The translations under genes were made by a program, and so were the position numbers. A model generated the notes under the pieces. The model was not told the origin of the DNA and did not search any database. It saw only the letters and a program-made list of their open reading frames with translations. Source: Nostoc sp. ATCC 53789 (lineage in GTDB: Bacteria > Cyanobacteriota > Cyanobacteriia > Cyanobacteriales > Nostocaceae). From it: a stretch of DNA of 64,000 nt. Shown piece by piece: positions 1-8,551 of this stretch (position 1 is the stretch's first letter; each line of letters starts with the position of its first letter). Where the stretch lies: NCBI RefSeq assembly GCF_009873495.1, contig NZ_CP046703.1, forward strand, positions 1,674,001 to 1,738,000, in the 5' to 3' direction.

Positions 1-475
1 CTTCACTAATCCCAGATGTAACGCCAGTTGTTTTAGTACCTCCCACATCACCAAGGTTTAGGGAGGCAAAGGAGGCAATCAATCCTAACACAGTACCGAG
101 AAGACCTAATAATGGTGCTAGCCCGATAATTGTCTCAAAAATGTTTTGGAAACGTTTGAGTACAGGTATCTCAGCCTGAGCTTCGCTTTCTAATGCCAAA
201 CGAAATTCCTCTGGATTTGGCTCTTCCAATTCTAAAGCCGCAAGAAAAATCCGTGCCAATGGTAAATCTGCGTTTTTCTGAAGTTTATCCATTGCGCCGA
301 CAACATTATCAAGACGGTAGAGATTCAAAACCTCTCGCACCACGCGGTTTTGACGCTGATTAATCCGTACCCAAAACCTGATCCGCTCGATGATCAGTGC
401 CACACCCAATACCGAAAACGCCAACAGGGGCCACATGACCACACCACCTGCTGCAAACAAATTCTGAATTCCCAT
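1..475 (-). CDS. MotA/TolQ/ExbB proton channel family protein (3' end beyond window)
   Basis: Reading leftward from an ATG at 475, the frame stays open to the window edge and gives about 158 residues. It opens with a membrane segment around WPLLAFSVLGVALIIERI. Later comes the conserved IIGLAPLLGLLGTVLGLI segment of MotA/TolQ/ExbB proton channel subunits. Such proteins sit in the inner membrane and use the proton gradient to energise a TonB- or TolA-like partner. The divergent gene starting at 818 encodes a TonB-like protein, which fits an ExbB-TonB pair sharing a regulatory region. The C-terminus lies outside the window, so an ExbD neighbour cannot be seen. The family call is firm; the exact substrate system is inference. 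Confidence 0.88.
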   Translation of the reverse strand, partial: MGIQNLFAAGGVVMWPLLAFSVLGVALIIERIRFWVRINQRQNRVVREVLNLYRLDNVVGAMDKLQKNADLPLARIFLAALELEEPNPEEFRLALESEAQAEIPVLKRFQNIFETIIGLAPLLGLLGTVLGLIASFASLNLGDVGGTKTTGVTSGISE

Positions 476-817
476 GTAGTGCCTCTATAACATCATCCAC
501 AATACAAAATCAGACTACCAGAATCTAGTTCAAAGCTGAAACTTTTTCTCAATAAAATATAAAATATAATGATAACTTTTTCAAATGTAGCCATCATGAT
601 TTTTATTTAATTGTTCGTTTGCTTTGCATAAAAAAATTTAATTGGATTGAAACAAAAATTAATTTTGTTCAAATACCATGATATTGGTGGTTTTAAAAGA
701 TGTTTTTGCTAGTGAAGGGTTCCGTAAGGCGATCGCAATTAATTTTAATTTTTGACTTGATATTTGTAACCTTGCATTCTAAGATGGCTAAATTAGTGAG
801 AATAGGTAGCAATAGCT
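476..817. promoter_or_regulatory. AT-rich divergent intergenic region between ExbB-like and TonB-like genes
   Basis: This 342-base spacer separates two divergent genes and must hold both promoters. It is very AT-rich, with one HIP1-like site (gcgatcgcaa near 730). I could not pick out a convincing operator or hairpin. Confidence 0.4.
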
Positions 818-2287
818 ATGAGTTTTTCTGGCATTACTGTCGAGCAACGTTCCAAAGAAGTTGAGGCTCTCAAGTCTTTTCTGACTTACAGTCTGATAGG
901 TTCACTGGCGCTGCATATCGGCGTACTGTCATCAGGCATAAGTAATTATTTGACGAGAGTGCCTACAGGAGAAGATGAAGCGATAGAGGTGGCGATCGTG
1001 GATTCTCCGGCTGTGGAAGCAGAAAAACCGCTTGAAAAAATTCCAGAAGAACCCAAAAAAGAACCTGAAGTTGTTCAAAAACAATCTATAGAAACTCCAC
1101 AAATACAAAAACCAGTACAAGAATTGATTGAAAGATCGACAATTCAACCAGTTCAACAACCGCAACAAACTATTCAAAACCCACAGCCAGTTCAACAACA
1201 ACCACAACAAACAACTCAAAACCCACAGCCAGTAAATAGGGAAATTGCTCCGAAACCATTCGTCCCTGTGACAACTGTTGCTCCTCAGAGTGGTGGCGGT
1301 GGTGGCTCTGGTGTTGGTTTAGGCTCAGGTAGCGGTATTGCTGTAGGTACAAGCAGTGGTAGTGGCGCTGGTGGAGGAACTGGCACTGGCTCTGGTGGTG
1401 GCATTGGCAGTGGTACTGGCACTGGTGTTGGCTCAGGAATTGGCTCTGGCACTGGTAGTGGTGTTGGCTCAGGTAATGGTAGTGGTATTGGCTCAGGTAT
1501 TGGTAATCAAACAGAAAATCGTCCGCCAGTAGCAACAGCGCCAACAGCACCAACATCTCCAAAAATTAACAGTTCAGGTAATGGTAATGGTCGTGCAGCC
1601 TGCCGCGAATGTAATGCCAAATATCCAGAAGCAGCAAGGCGGCGAGGAGTTGAAGGTAGAGTAGAAGTAGCTGTTGATACTGATGCACAAGGCAATGTTA
1701 CCAATGTTCGGGTTGCTCGCTCCAGTGGAAACCGCGATTTGGATGAAGAAACTGTAAGACAGGCGCGTGACTGGAAATTAAAACCCGCAGAAGGTGGTAG
1801 ACAAGGGGTATCAATAGCCACTGAATTTGCCATACAAGGTTCACGGCGATCGCGCCAAGTTCAAGAACGGAAAAGACAAAGAGAAGCAGAAGAGAGAACC
1901 CAACAGACAACGGCTGCTAACTCCACAGAAGAAGCTCCAAAACGTAGGCGCAGAGAGTTGACACCTTCATCTAATGAAGTTAGAACCACAAGACCAGCAA
2001 TATCTGGATTTAGTAGACGATTGGAACCTCAAACAAGGGAAAGTACTCCTACCAACTCATCATCTGGAGCTAGCACAACTCGCACTCAAGGAAGTGCAAG
2101 AGAATCTCTACGCCGTATCCGTACTGAACGAGCGGGTAGCAATTCATCACAAAAGCCACAACCAACCGCAAATAGGCGGCGGCGAAGAGACAACTCTAAC
2201 CAGAACAAGTTGCGGGACTCGTTGCGCCGTTTACGCCAACAACCCCAATCGCAACCTGCTGCACCGCCTGCTACAAGTCAGGAGTAG
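818..2287 (+). CDS. TonB-like energy transducer with Gly/Ser linker and basic C-terminal tail
   Basis: The 489-residue product has an N-terminal membrane anchor (about residues 22-45), then a Pro/Glu/Gln/Lys-rich stretch typical of the periplasm-spanning part of TonB (45-150). A Gly/Ser repeat tract of GSGxG type follows (about 160-235). A TonB C-terminal domain lies at about 258-342 (PEAARRRGVEGRVEVAV, then DWKLKP). Unusually, about 147 further residues rich in Arg, Gln, Ser and Thr follow it, ending in RRRR- and QQP-type low complexity. TonB transmits proton-motive force from ExbB/ExbD to outer-membrane transporters, and the divergent ExbB-like gene supports this. Why the domain is internal is unknown; the tail could bind peptidoglycan or another polyanion, but that is speculation. 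Confidence 0.82.
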   Translation: MSFSGITVEQRSKEVEALKSFLTYSLIGSLALHIGVLSSGISNYLTRVPTGEDEAIEVAIVDSPAVEAEKPLEKIPEEPKKEPEVVQKQSIETPQIQKPVQELIERSTIQPVQQPQQTIQNPQPVQQQPQQTTQNPQPVNREIAPKPFVPVTTVAPQSGGGGGSGVGLGSGSGIAVGTSSGSGAGGGTGTGSGGGIGSGTGTGVGSGIGSGTGSGVGSGNGSGIGSGIGNQTENRPPVATAPTAPTSPKINSSGNGNGRAACRECNAKYPEAARRRGVEGRVEVAVDTDAQGNVTNVRVARSSGNRDLDEETVRQARDWKLKPAEGGRQGVSIATEFAIQGSRRSRQVQERKRQREAEERTQQTTAANSTEEAPKRRRRELTPSSNEVRTTRPAISGFSRRLEPQTRESTPTNSSSGASTTRTQGSARESLRRIRTERAGSNSSQKPQPTANRRRRRDNSNQNKLRDSLRRLRQQPQSQPAAPPATSQE

Positions 2288-2303
2288 AAATGTAAAAGTG
2301 TTA

Positions 2304-2420
2304 CCAATACTTTTCGGATAAACCCAATAATCTCTCTTTTGGTCTGGGGAAAGGTTAAAGGGGAAAGGGAAATTCAAACCCTTTCCCTTTCCCCTTTTCC
2401 CCTTAACCGAAAAGTATTGG
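2304..2420. mobile_element. 117-bp MITE-like element with 14-bp inverted ends and 8-bp target duplication
   Basis: The ends CCAATACTTTTCGG (2304-2317) and CCGAAAAGTATTGG (2407-2420) are perfect inverted repeats. The octamer AAGTGTTA occurs directly on both sides (2296-2303 and 2421-2428), as expected for a target-site duplication. The inside holds a purine-rich and a pyrimidine-rich tract that can pair into a long hairpin. There is no coding capacity, so the transposase would act in trans. Confidence 0.8.
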
Positions 2421-2490
2421 AAGTGTTACGTCTCTAGAAGGATGTAGAAATTCCTGATTTTTTGTGAGCATTTCAACAGGTACGGTTATT

Positions 2491-2519
2491 GCGTAGGCGT
2501 AGCCCGTCGTAGACATCGC
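2491..2519 (-). repeat. Dispersed 29-bp repeat (GCGATGTCTACG family), copy 1
   Basis: This stretch reads, on the minus strand, as a copy of the repeat that begins GCGATGTCTACGACGGGCTA. Further copies in the window are at 35893-35912 (partial), 44381-44480 (interrupted), 45348-45376 (inside a gene) and 63798-63826. Confidence 0.75.
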
Positions 2520-2703
2520 ACATTGCGATGAAACCGAACCTACTCAACTTGAAGGTTGATTTAGTCTAATAACTAGGAAGCTTGAAATTGAGCTTTGTGC
2601 AATTTAAGATTGCTTAACAACCCATTTTATCAGCTGTTCGCAAGCTAAGAAGCTTGAGATTGAGCCTCCTAAGACTAAATAGTTCATCTTAGAGGTGATA
2701 GTT

Positions 2704-3201
2704 ATGGCACTGATGCGTTGGAACCCATTCCGGGATAGTGAACGTTTAGAACCATTTCGGGATACTGAATCTTGGGAACCATTCCGAGAAATCGATACCT
2801 TGCAGAGGCAAATGAATCGTTTATTTGACAGATTGATGCCAACTACTAATGGTGGTGAGAGGCCTGGATTTATATTTAGTCCTGCTGCTGAACTAGAAGA
2901 AACTGATGATGCAATTCGCTTGAAACTAGAAGTACCTGGTCTAGAAGCAAAAGATATAAATGTAGAAGCAACTCCCGAATCAATTTCAATTACCGGTGAG
3001 CGTAAAACTGAAACCAAGAGTGAAGAAAACGGTATTACTCGGTCTGAATTCCGTTATGGAAAATTTCAGAGGATAATCCCGTTACCTTCCCAAATTCAAA
3101 ATGACAAAGTGCAAGCTGAGTACAAAAATGGTATTCTCCAGTTAACTTTGCCGAAAGCGGAATCAGAAAAACACAAAGCCGTCAAAGTCAATCTTGGTTA
3201 A
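2704..3201 (+). CDS. Hsp20/alpha-crystallin small heat-shock protein
   Basis: The 165-residue product is an ATP-independent holdase chaperone that binds unfolding proteins in the cytoplasm. The N-terminal arm (about 1-50) contains near-repeats of EPFRDxE. An alpha-crystallin domain covers about 50-155 with the usual features: LEVPGLEAKDINVEA, ITGERK, RSEFRYGKFQRIIPLP and NGILQLTLPK. The ATG at 2704 is chosen because GAGGTGA lies five bases upstream; a GTG at 2695 is in frame but overlaps that ribosome site. A terminator follows at 3256. The gene stands alone, which suggests its own heat-responsive promoter, though I could not identify one. Confidence 0.93.
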   Translation: MALMRWNPFRDSERLEPFRDTESWEPFREIDTLQRQMNRLFDRLMPTTNGGERPGFIFSPAAELEETDDAIRLKLEVPGLEAKDINVEATPESISITGERKTETKSEENGITRSEFRYGKFQRIIPLPSQIQNDKVQAEYKNGILQLTLPKAESEKHKAVKVNLG

Positions 3202-3255
3202 TTCAATTCAAGATTCGGGAGTCTTGGACTTTCTCTGATATTTTGATTAGCTGTG

Positions 3256-3293
3256 AGAACCGCCTTCTAAAAAATGGGAGGTGGTTCTTCTTT
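3256..3293 (+). terminator. Rho-independent terminator of the small heat-shock gene
   Basis: AGAACCgCCTtC (3256-3267) pairs with GgGAGGtGGTTCT (3276-3288) and is followed by TTCTTT. It lies 55 bases after the stop codon. Confidence 0.75.
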
Positions 3294-4115
3294 ATACATA
3301 AATTGCTTTGCTACTCGTCACCCATCTACTATGGGGAAGAGGGCTTAAAAGTGGTCTACTTTATATAATTGGCAATTATACACACTGGTAATAACTTGAT
3401 TTTTCCATCAATAAAAGTAGAAGCGAATAATCTTGCACTCCCCTATGCTCAATTTCCCTAATGAAGTCGATGAAAATCGTTTCTGCATCCAGATGAATCA
3501 AAATCAGGGACTGAAGGATACTCTGGTAAGATTTAATTCACAGTCTATTCAAGCACCTCGAAAAGGTCTTTAAGAAACTATTGTCGAAGTGTAATCTTAT
3601 CCAGCGAAACTAGTAGTCTGCCAACCCAAAAATGCGCTTGTGAGGTCTGGGTAAAGGGTAAGGGATTTAAAACCTTTCCCCCTTCCCCCTTACCCCGCTT
3701 TCGTCACGAAAGCGAACTACTAGCTTATGCTTGTCTTTTCTTGGCAAGATTATTCCGATATGTACTTTTCAATTTACAAAACTGGCATGATTGAGAGAGA
3801 TTGTGCTTTAGTTGAAGACTACCCATTTGTATCGAAAGTGCATCACGTTAGGCAACAACAGCTAGTTATAGACAGTGGGAATTGTATTCACAATCAAGCA
3901 TCATAGAAATGGTGGTAGTTTTTGCTCATCATCAACTATATGCTGAGATGATAGTCAATGGCTAACTCTCAAGTTGCTCATCTGTACTTTATGTTCAATG
4001 TCAAATTCACTGATTTGAATAAAACTTCTACATAAACACACACTGATGCAGTTTGATTTGCTTGAATAGCTATATTGATAGGACGTTGATCCGAAGGCAA
4101 TTCACAATCCTGATT
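3294..4115. other. Gene-poor intergenic region with a MITE-like palindromic element
   Basis: About 820 bases without a convincing gene. At 3610-3723 lies a 114-bp palindromic element with ends CTAGTAGT and ACTACTAG and an inner purine/pyrimidine hairpin resembling that of the element at 2304-2420. It ends in a small hairpin GCTTTCG/CGAAAGC (3697-3713). A 42-codon open frame (3445-3573) has no clear ribosome site and is not called. Confidence 0.5.
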
Positions 4116-4361
4116 ATGGCAAGTAAATTCATTGATGTTAGAGAATACACTGTCAGGGCGCACAAAAGACAGATTCATACTCGTGTTTTCCAGTTTGTCT
4201 GTAAAGAGTGTAACGATCTGACAAAACGCGAGACGTTCGGGCCTCGACCTTTATATTGCGAGAGATGTCGCCCTCCCCAAGCACCTAAGAAATCTCAGCC
4301 AACATCTCAGAAAGCAAAACCCAGACCAATGTCTTACAAAAGTGACATCGATTTAAATTGA
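4116..4361 (+). CDS. Small four-cysteine zinc-ribbon-like protein, hypothetical
   Basis: The 81-residue basic protein carries two CxxC pairs (C29-C32 and C48-C51) spaced as in a zinc ribbon, followed by a Lys/Pro/Ser-rich tail. A zinc ribbon suggests nucleic-acid or protein binding, but I do not recognise the family. The ATG at 4116 gives the natural start MASKFIDV; the frame is open upstream to a TTG at 4053, but that extension looks random. It ends ten bases before the next gene, so the two are probably co-transcribed. Confidence 0.7.
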   Translation: MASKFIDVREYTVRAHKRQIHTRVFQFVCKECNDLTKRETFGPRPLYCERCRPPQAPKKSQPTSQKAKPRPMSYKSDIDLN

Positions 4362-4371
4362 TTGAAGCCTT

Positions 4372-5397
4372 ATGACTCAAAATGGACAATTAGAACCACC
4401 TCCGGGCACTTTCCTCTCTCCACTGTTGGAATTACGAGACTATTATGCTCGCCTCACAGAAGAGTATGAACGCCTTTTTGTGCAGGCGCGATCGCAACTC
4501 GATCATGTAGAAGCGTTGTTGTCTAACTGGTCTTTTTCTGATCCCAACAAGCAGATATCAAGACTGACGGCGGCCGATGAAACCTCAAATGTTTCCCCAG
4601 AAGGCTCTCTGCGGTTTTTATCGCCTCTTGATGACATGGACGAAATCAACTTGGTGGAGTCTCTACAGTCAGAACCCACAGACTCGGATAAGGTTGAGAT
4701 CGATAATTCCTTTTCTGCTGCTGTTGATACAAAAGAGAGAAAACTTCCAACTACATCGCCAGATGCAAAGATAGCCTCAGAGAACAACGATAGTTCAACG
4801 AGGGTGGCAGAAATCCCCATGCTACCCCAGTACAATCACGCTATCTCCCGAATGGAAGCCATTAAACAGCTATTGCAAGAGCAGATAGGCACTGTCTGTC
4901 ATATCGATTTTATCGTGCGATCGCTTTATGGAGAGTTAGATTCCAATTTATTCAAAGTAGTTAAAGGTAGGGTTCAATCTTCCCTCACCCAAGGTAGAGA
5001 AAGGAATTACTGGGTAACTATTCCCGATGAGCCAGGTTGTTATACTCTGGATTTAAATTTGGTAGCCCCAAGTAAACGCAATGGTGCTTCTAGAAACAAA
5101 AATAAGAAGCCTTTTGTACCCCCGCCAAAAGCAGTACCGATGCTCAAAACCTTTGAGGGTCAATTCTTAATTGATGCTCTCACCTCTCTGTTTGAAGAAA
5201 ATCCAGGTAAAGTTTTCAGCGTTGCTGAAGTCATCGCCGGAATTTATGGAGAACTAGATTCTCAGCAAATTAGAGAGATTAAAAATAAGGTGTTGAATGA
5301 ATTATCTAGAGGCTATCGGACAGGCAGATTCTCTAGGGTTCCTAACGAAATCGGCTTCTATACTTGGGACTCCAATCTGATATCGAAGGCTCGTTAA
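4372..5397 (+). CDS. Conserved hypothetical protein with a duplicated C-terminal domain
   Basis: The 341-residue product has a heptad-like N-terminal helix (about 18-55), an acidic Ser-rich linker (60-150), and two copies of an 80-residue domain (about 152-235 and 258-340). Both copies share YGELDS, a helix, then a ...R...VP(D/N)E.G.YT.D.NL(V/I) ending. The size and helix-helix-strand pattern resemble winged-helix modules such as those used in DNA binding, but this is inference from shape only. It follows the zinc-ribbon gene by ten bases and probably shares its transcript. No enzyme motif is visible. Confidence 0.7.
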   Translation: MTQNGQLEPPPGTFLSPLLELRDYYARLTEEYERLFVQARSQLDHVEALLSNWSFSDPNKQISRLTAADETSNVSPEGSLRFLSPLDDMDEINLVESLQSEPTDSDKVEIDNSFSAAVDTKERKLPTTSPDAKIASENNDSSTRVAEIPMLPQYNHAISRMEAIKQLLQEQIGTVCHIDFIVRSLYGELDSNLFKVVKGRVQSSLTQGRERNYWVTIPDEPGCYTLDLNLVAPSKRNGASRNKNKKPFVPPPKAVPMLKTFEGQFLIDALTSLFEENPGKVFSVAEVIAGIYGELDSQQIREIKNKVLNELSRGYRTGRFSRVPNEIGFYTWDSNLISKAR

Positions 5398-5400
5398 ATT

Positions 5401-5440
5401 GGCATAGGGCATGGGGCATTGGGCATGGGGCATTGGGAAG
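5401..5440 (+). repeat. Short tandem GGGCAT-type heptamer repeats
   Basis: The sequence just after the stop codon consists of repeated GGGCAT(T/G)G heptamers, followed by pyrimidine-rich CATCTCCC repeats. It resembles the short tandem repeats common between genes in heterocystous cyanobacteria. It separates two convergent genes. Confidence 0.6.
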
Positions 5441-5496
5441 AATTTACTCCCTCATCTCCCCCATCTCCCTTATCCCCCCATCTCCCTATCCCAAAA

Positions 5497-7008
5497 CTAT
5501 CCCAAAAACAGCTTGTATGCGGGATTCTTGTTTTCATCCCAATAACGATAGCCCAGATTATCGAGAAAAGCTTGCCACTCTTCCATCTCGTGGGGAGGAA
5601 CCTGGATACCAACCACGATTCGTCCGTAGTCTGCGCCGTTGTTGCGGTAGTGAAAAAGACTAATATTCCAGTCGGGACTCATGGAAGTAACAAACTTCAT
5701 CAATGCACCGGGACGTTCGGGAAACTCAAAACGGTAAAGTAATTCATTATGAGCCAGAGGAGAGTGCCCACCCACCATGTGCCGCAGATGTAATTTAGTT
5801 AGTTCATCGTCTGTTAAATCAAGAGTTTCAAATCCTTGAGCTTCAAAGGTTTCTACCATCTTTGCAGCATCAGCACGGTTTTGAATTTGCACACCTACAA
5901 AAATATGGGCTGTTTTTTCATCAGCAATGCGATAATTAAACTCTGTAAGATTACGGTTGCCAATACATTCACAAAACTGGCGAATACTTCCCCGTTCTTC
6001 AGGAATTGTGACTGCAAAGATTGCTTCCCGACGTTCGCCTAACTGGGCCCGTTCTGCCACAAAGCGGAGACGATCAAAATTCATGTTTGCACCACAGGCT
6101 ACGGCAATTAGAGTTTGTCCCTCAATTTGTTCTCGTTCTGCGTAGGCTTTGGCAGCTGCGATCGCTAATGCACCGGCTGGTTCTAAAATGGATCGCGTAT
6201 CCTCAAACACATCTTTAATCGCAGCACATGTATCGTCTGTATCCACCAGAATGATTTCATCTACATACTGCTGACATAAACGGAAGGTTTCTTCACCTAC
6301 TTCTCGCACCGCCACGCCATCAGCAAATAACCCCACTTGAGACAAACGCACCCGATGTCCGGCTTTTAGCGATTGAGACATCGCATCAGCATCTACTGGT
6401 TCAACACCAATAATCTTGATTTCGGGACGCAATCTTTTCACATAAGCCCCAATCCCCGAAATCAATCCGCCACCTCCAATTGCGACAAAAATTGCATGGA
6501 TGGGTTGCTGATATTGTCGCAAAATTTCCATCCCGATGGTTCCCTGTCCAGCAATTACATGAGGGTCATCAAAGGGATGAATAAAGGTCAAACCTTTTTC
6601 CACTTCTAATTCACGGGCATAGCTATAAGCATCGTCGTAGGTGTTTCCATATAACACGACAGCTCCGCCCCTCATTCTCACTGCGTCCACCTTGACTTGA
6701 GGTGTAGTTATTGGCATGACGATAATTGCTTTGGTTCCCAAACGATTGGCTGCAAGGGCAACTCCTTGAGCATGGTTGCCCGCAGACGCTGCAATTACAC
6801 CCTGTGCCAAGATATCTGGTGGTAGTTGCACCATTTTGTTATAAGCACCCCGCAGTTTAAAGGAAAATACTGACTGCATATCCTCACGTTTCAACAGGAG
6901 TTGATTATTCAACCGCGCAGACAAATTTGGTGCATACTCCAGTGGTGTTTCCTGGGCAACATCATATACACGGGCAGTCAGGATTTGGATAAGGTAGTCG
7001 CAATACAT
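5497..7008 (-). CDS. ilvA: Threonine ammonia-lyase, biosynthetic
   Basis: The 503-residue enzyme converts threonine to 2-oxobutanoate, the first step committed to isoleucine, in the cytoplasm. The PLP lysine sits in SFKLRGAYNK (K51). The glycine-rich phosphate loop is visible as GGGGLI, and SAGNHAQG is the substrate-binding loop. The C-terminal 180 residues (about 325-503) form two ACT-like regulatory domains, the arrangement of the isoleucine-inhibited long form. The ATG at 7008 is preferred over an in-frame TTG three codons upstream because it gives the usual MYCDYLIQIL start. The gene is convergent with the preceding one and has no visible operon partner. Confidence 0.95.
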   Translation of the reverse strand: MYCDYLIQILTARVYDVAQETPLEYAPNLSARLNNQLLLKREDMQSVFSFKLRGAYNKMVQLPPDILAQGVIAASAGNHAQGVALAANRLGTKAIIVMPITTPQVKVDAVRMRGGAVVLYGNTYDDAYSYARELEVEKGLTFIHPFDDPHVIAGQGTIGMEILRQYQQPIHAIFVAIGGGGLISGIGAYVKRLRPEIKIIGVEPVDADAMSQSLKAGHRVRLSQVGLFADGVAVREVGEETFRLCQQYVDEIILVDTDDTCAAIKDVFEDTRSILEPAGALAIAAAKAYAEREQIEGQTLIAVACGANMNFDRLRFVAERAQLGERREAIFAVTIPEERGSIRQFCECIGNRNLTEFNYRIADEKTAHIFVGVQIQNRADAAKMVETFEAQGFETLDLTDDELTKLHLRHMVGGHSPLAHNELLYRFEFPERPGALMKFVTSMSPDWNISLFHYRNNGADYGRIVVGIQVPPHEMEEWQAFLDNLGYRYWDENKNPAYKLFLG

Positions 7009-7265
7009 GGGTGTCAAGGTGTTAGCAAATGCCGGATGAAAACTAATTTTACGTTACAAGCGATCGCACTGGTTTTATTTAATTCCATCTTTTGTAATTT
7101 TGAGTGAATAAAATTTCAATATTACTAATCCTTTTGGAATAGAAACAAGTATCAGTAATTGAGTTTTTTTAGTGGCTTAAAATTTAGTGCGATCGCTGCT
7201 AGGTTCATTTTAAAAGAGTTTCGCCAACCGTCCAGATATTTAGCTCAACAAATAAGTATAATGTT

Positions 7266-7279
7266 GCTTATGAACATAA
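7266..7279. promoter_or_regulatory. Perfect palindrome upstream of the RNA-binding protein gene
   Basis: CTTATGAACATAAG (7266-7279) is a 6+6 inverted repeat with a two-base centre, 128 bases before the RRM gene in an otherwise AT-rich 398-base intergenic region (7009-7406). It is a candidate dimer-binding operator. Nothing else structured was seen in the spacer. Confidence 0.4.
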
Positions 7280-7406
7280 GTTTTCAATTTATGATAAAGT
7301 ATCGATAGAAGATTAAATTCGGCTGTGTAGTTTGTTTTTATAGATACTTGTATTACAGACCTCTCCGCATCTAAATCTCTGCACCCTCTGATTCTGGAGA
7401 TATTGT

Positions 7407-7709
7407 ATGTCAATTTACGTTGGTAATCTATCTTATGAGGTTAAAGAAGAGGATCTCCGCCACGTTTTTGCAGAATACGGAACGGTAAAAAATGTTCAAT
7501 TGCCTATCGACCGAGAAACAGGTCGGATGAGAGGTTTCGGCTTTGTAGAAATGGAATCAGACGCACAAGAAACAGCAGCAATTGAAGCCCTTGATAATGC
7601 TGAGTGGATGGGTAGGAGCTTAAAAGTGAATAAAGCTAAACCCAAGACTGATGGAGGTTCCTCTGGCGGTAGAAGGGGTGGTGATGGTGGTTCCTCTCGC
7701 CGTTATTAA
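7407..7709 (+). CDS. RRM-domain RNA-binding protein (Rbp type)
   Basis: The 100-residue product is a single RNA-recognition motif (about 2-80) with a short Gly/Ser/Arg tail. RNP2 is visible as IYVGNL and RNP1 as RGFGFVEM. Cyanobacterial Rbp proteins of this size bind single-stranded RNA, and many are induced by cold. GGAGAT precedes the ATG. The long AT-rich leader and the strong terminator 20 bases after the stop suggest a single, tightly bounded transcript. The glycine tail is of the type seen in cold-inducible members, but the tail alone does not prove cold control. Confidence 0.93.
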   Translation: MSIYVGNLSYEVKEEDLRHVFAEYGTVKNVQLPIDRETGRMRGFGFVEMESDAQETAAIEALDNAEWMGRSLKVNKAKPKTDGGSSGGRRGGDGGSSRRY

Positions 7710-7727
7710 GGTCTCTAAAGTCTTGAG

Positions 7728-7754
7728 GGCAGACAAGGCCGTCTGCCTTTTTTT
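7728..7754 (+). terminator. Rho-independent terminator after the RRM gene
   Basis: GGCAGAC (7728-7734) pairs perfectly with GTCTGCC (7741-7747) around a six-base loop, followed directly by seven T residues. Confidence 0.92.
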
Positions 7755-7821
7755 GTGCTTCTGTTGATTTTTGTTAGCCTAGTTTTCCGTAGGTATCGTT
7801 TTTGTAATAAGTGTAGCAGCC

Positions 7822-8325
7822 ATGAACCCAGAAGCTAAACATATTGTTAGCGAACTAAGGCATAAGTTCTACTCTAACTTCGCTGCTTCTATGAATATGC
7901 CGGTAATCGTAACTGGTACATCTTATAGTAGTAATTCCCCGATCGCATCTTGGATGGATCGTAGGGAAAGACTGAACTATGTAAATGTATACGCTTATAC
8001 TGCGCCTGATGAATTTGTCCCATTCCGTCCGTTCATTCTTCGACTGGCTATAAACAAGAGTGCTGGGAGAGTGGCGACGTTCAGAAAAGGACAAGTTTGC
8101 CGAGGTCTTAATTTGATGTGGGACTTTGAATTAACTGTGCTACCAAAAGAAATCTTAGACTTTCTTCCCTGGATAGTTAATTTAGTGGAGGCTCATGACA
8201 AAGGTTCATCCTTATTGCTACAATCACCACCTCATTCATTTGAATTAGAAGTGCCAGAGGTTGGGTTTTTTAATAACGCTTGGACTCAGAAAGCTAGGCT
8301 TCTTGCAAATTCGACAATATCTTAA
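7822..8325 (+). CDS. Hypothetical protein, 167 residues
   Basis: The start at ATG 7822 follows the terminator of the RRM gene, so the gene has its own promoter. The product is soluble in appearance: no signal peptide, no membrane helix and no repeat. It is rich in aromatic residues and contains NVYAYTAPDEFVPFRPF and MWDFELTVLPKEILDFLPW. I do not recognise the family. Codon use is like that of its neighbours and the frame is intact, so it is probably a real gene. Confidence 0.6.
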   Translation: MNPEAKHIVSELRHKFYSNFAASMNMPVIVTGTSYSSNSPIASWMDRRERLNYVNVYAYTAPDEFVPFRPFILRLAINKSAGRVATFRKGQVCRGLNLMWDFELTVLPKEILDFLPWIVNLVEAHDKGSSLLLQSPPHSFELEVPEVGFFNNAWTQKARLLANSTIS

Positions 8326-8551
8326 TACTTAGTGATTAAGTTGCTAGTTAAAAGCAACTAAAAATATATATTATCTAATACAAAAGTAGCGAATCTACTT
8401 TGGTGATTGTCCAAAATATTTGTCAACTTTTAAAACAAAATAGACAAGGTTGCACGACTGACTGCTAGAAGATTCTCCTCATTTACCAGCTAATCATGCT
8501 ACTCGTGCGTTAATGCCTGATAATTAATAAGGCAATCTACAGAGAGCAAAC

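Noticed and set aside
1170-1562. Gln/His/Tyr-rich minus-strand frame
   Set aside because: Antisense shadow of the Gly/Ser repeat tract in the TonB-like gene.
3445-3573. 42-codon plus-strand frame after the heat-shock gene
   Set aside because: No ribosome site; the sequence looks plausible but no motif or neighbour supports it.
8460-8540. Short frame ending HATRALMPDN before the aldo/keto reductase gene
   Set aside because: Only about 20 codons between stops; possible remnant, but too little evidence to call.
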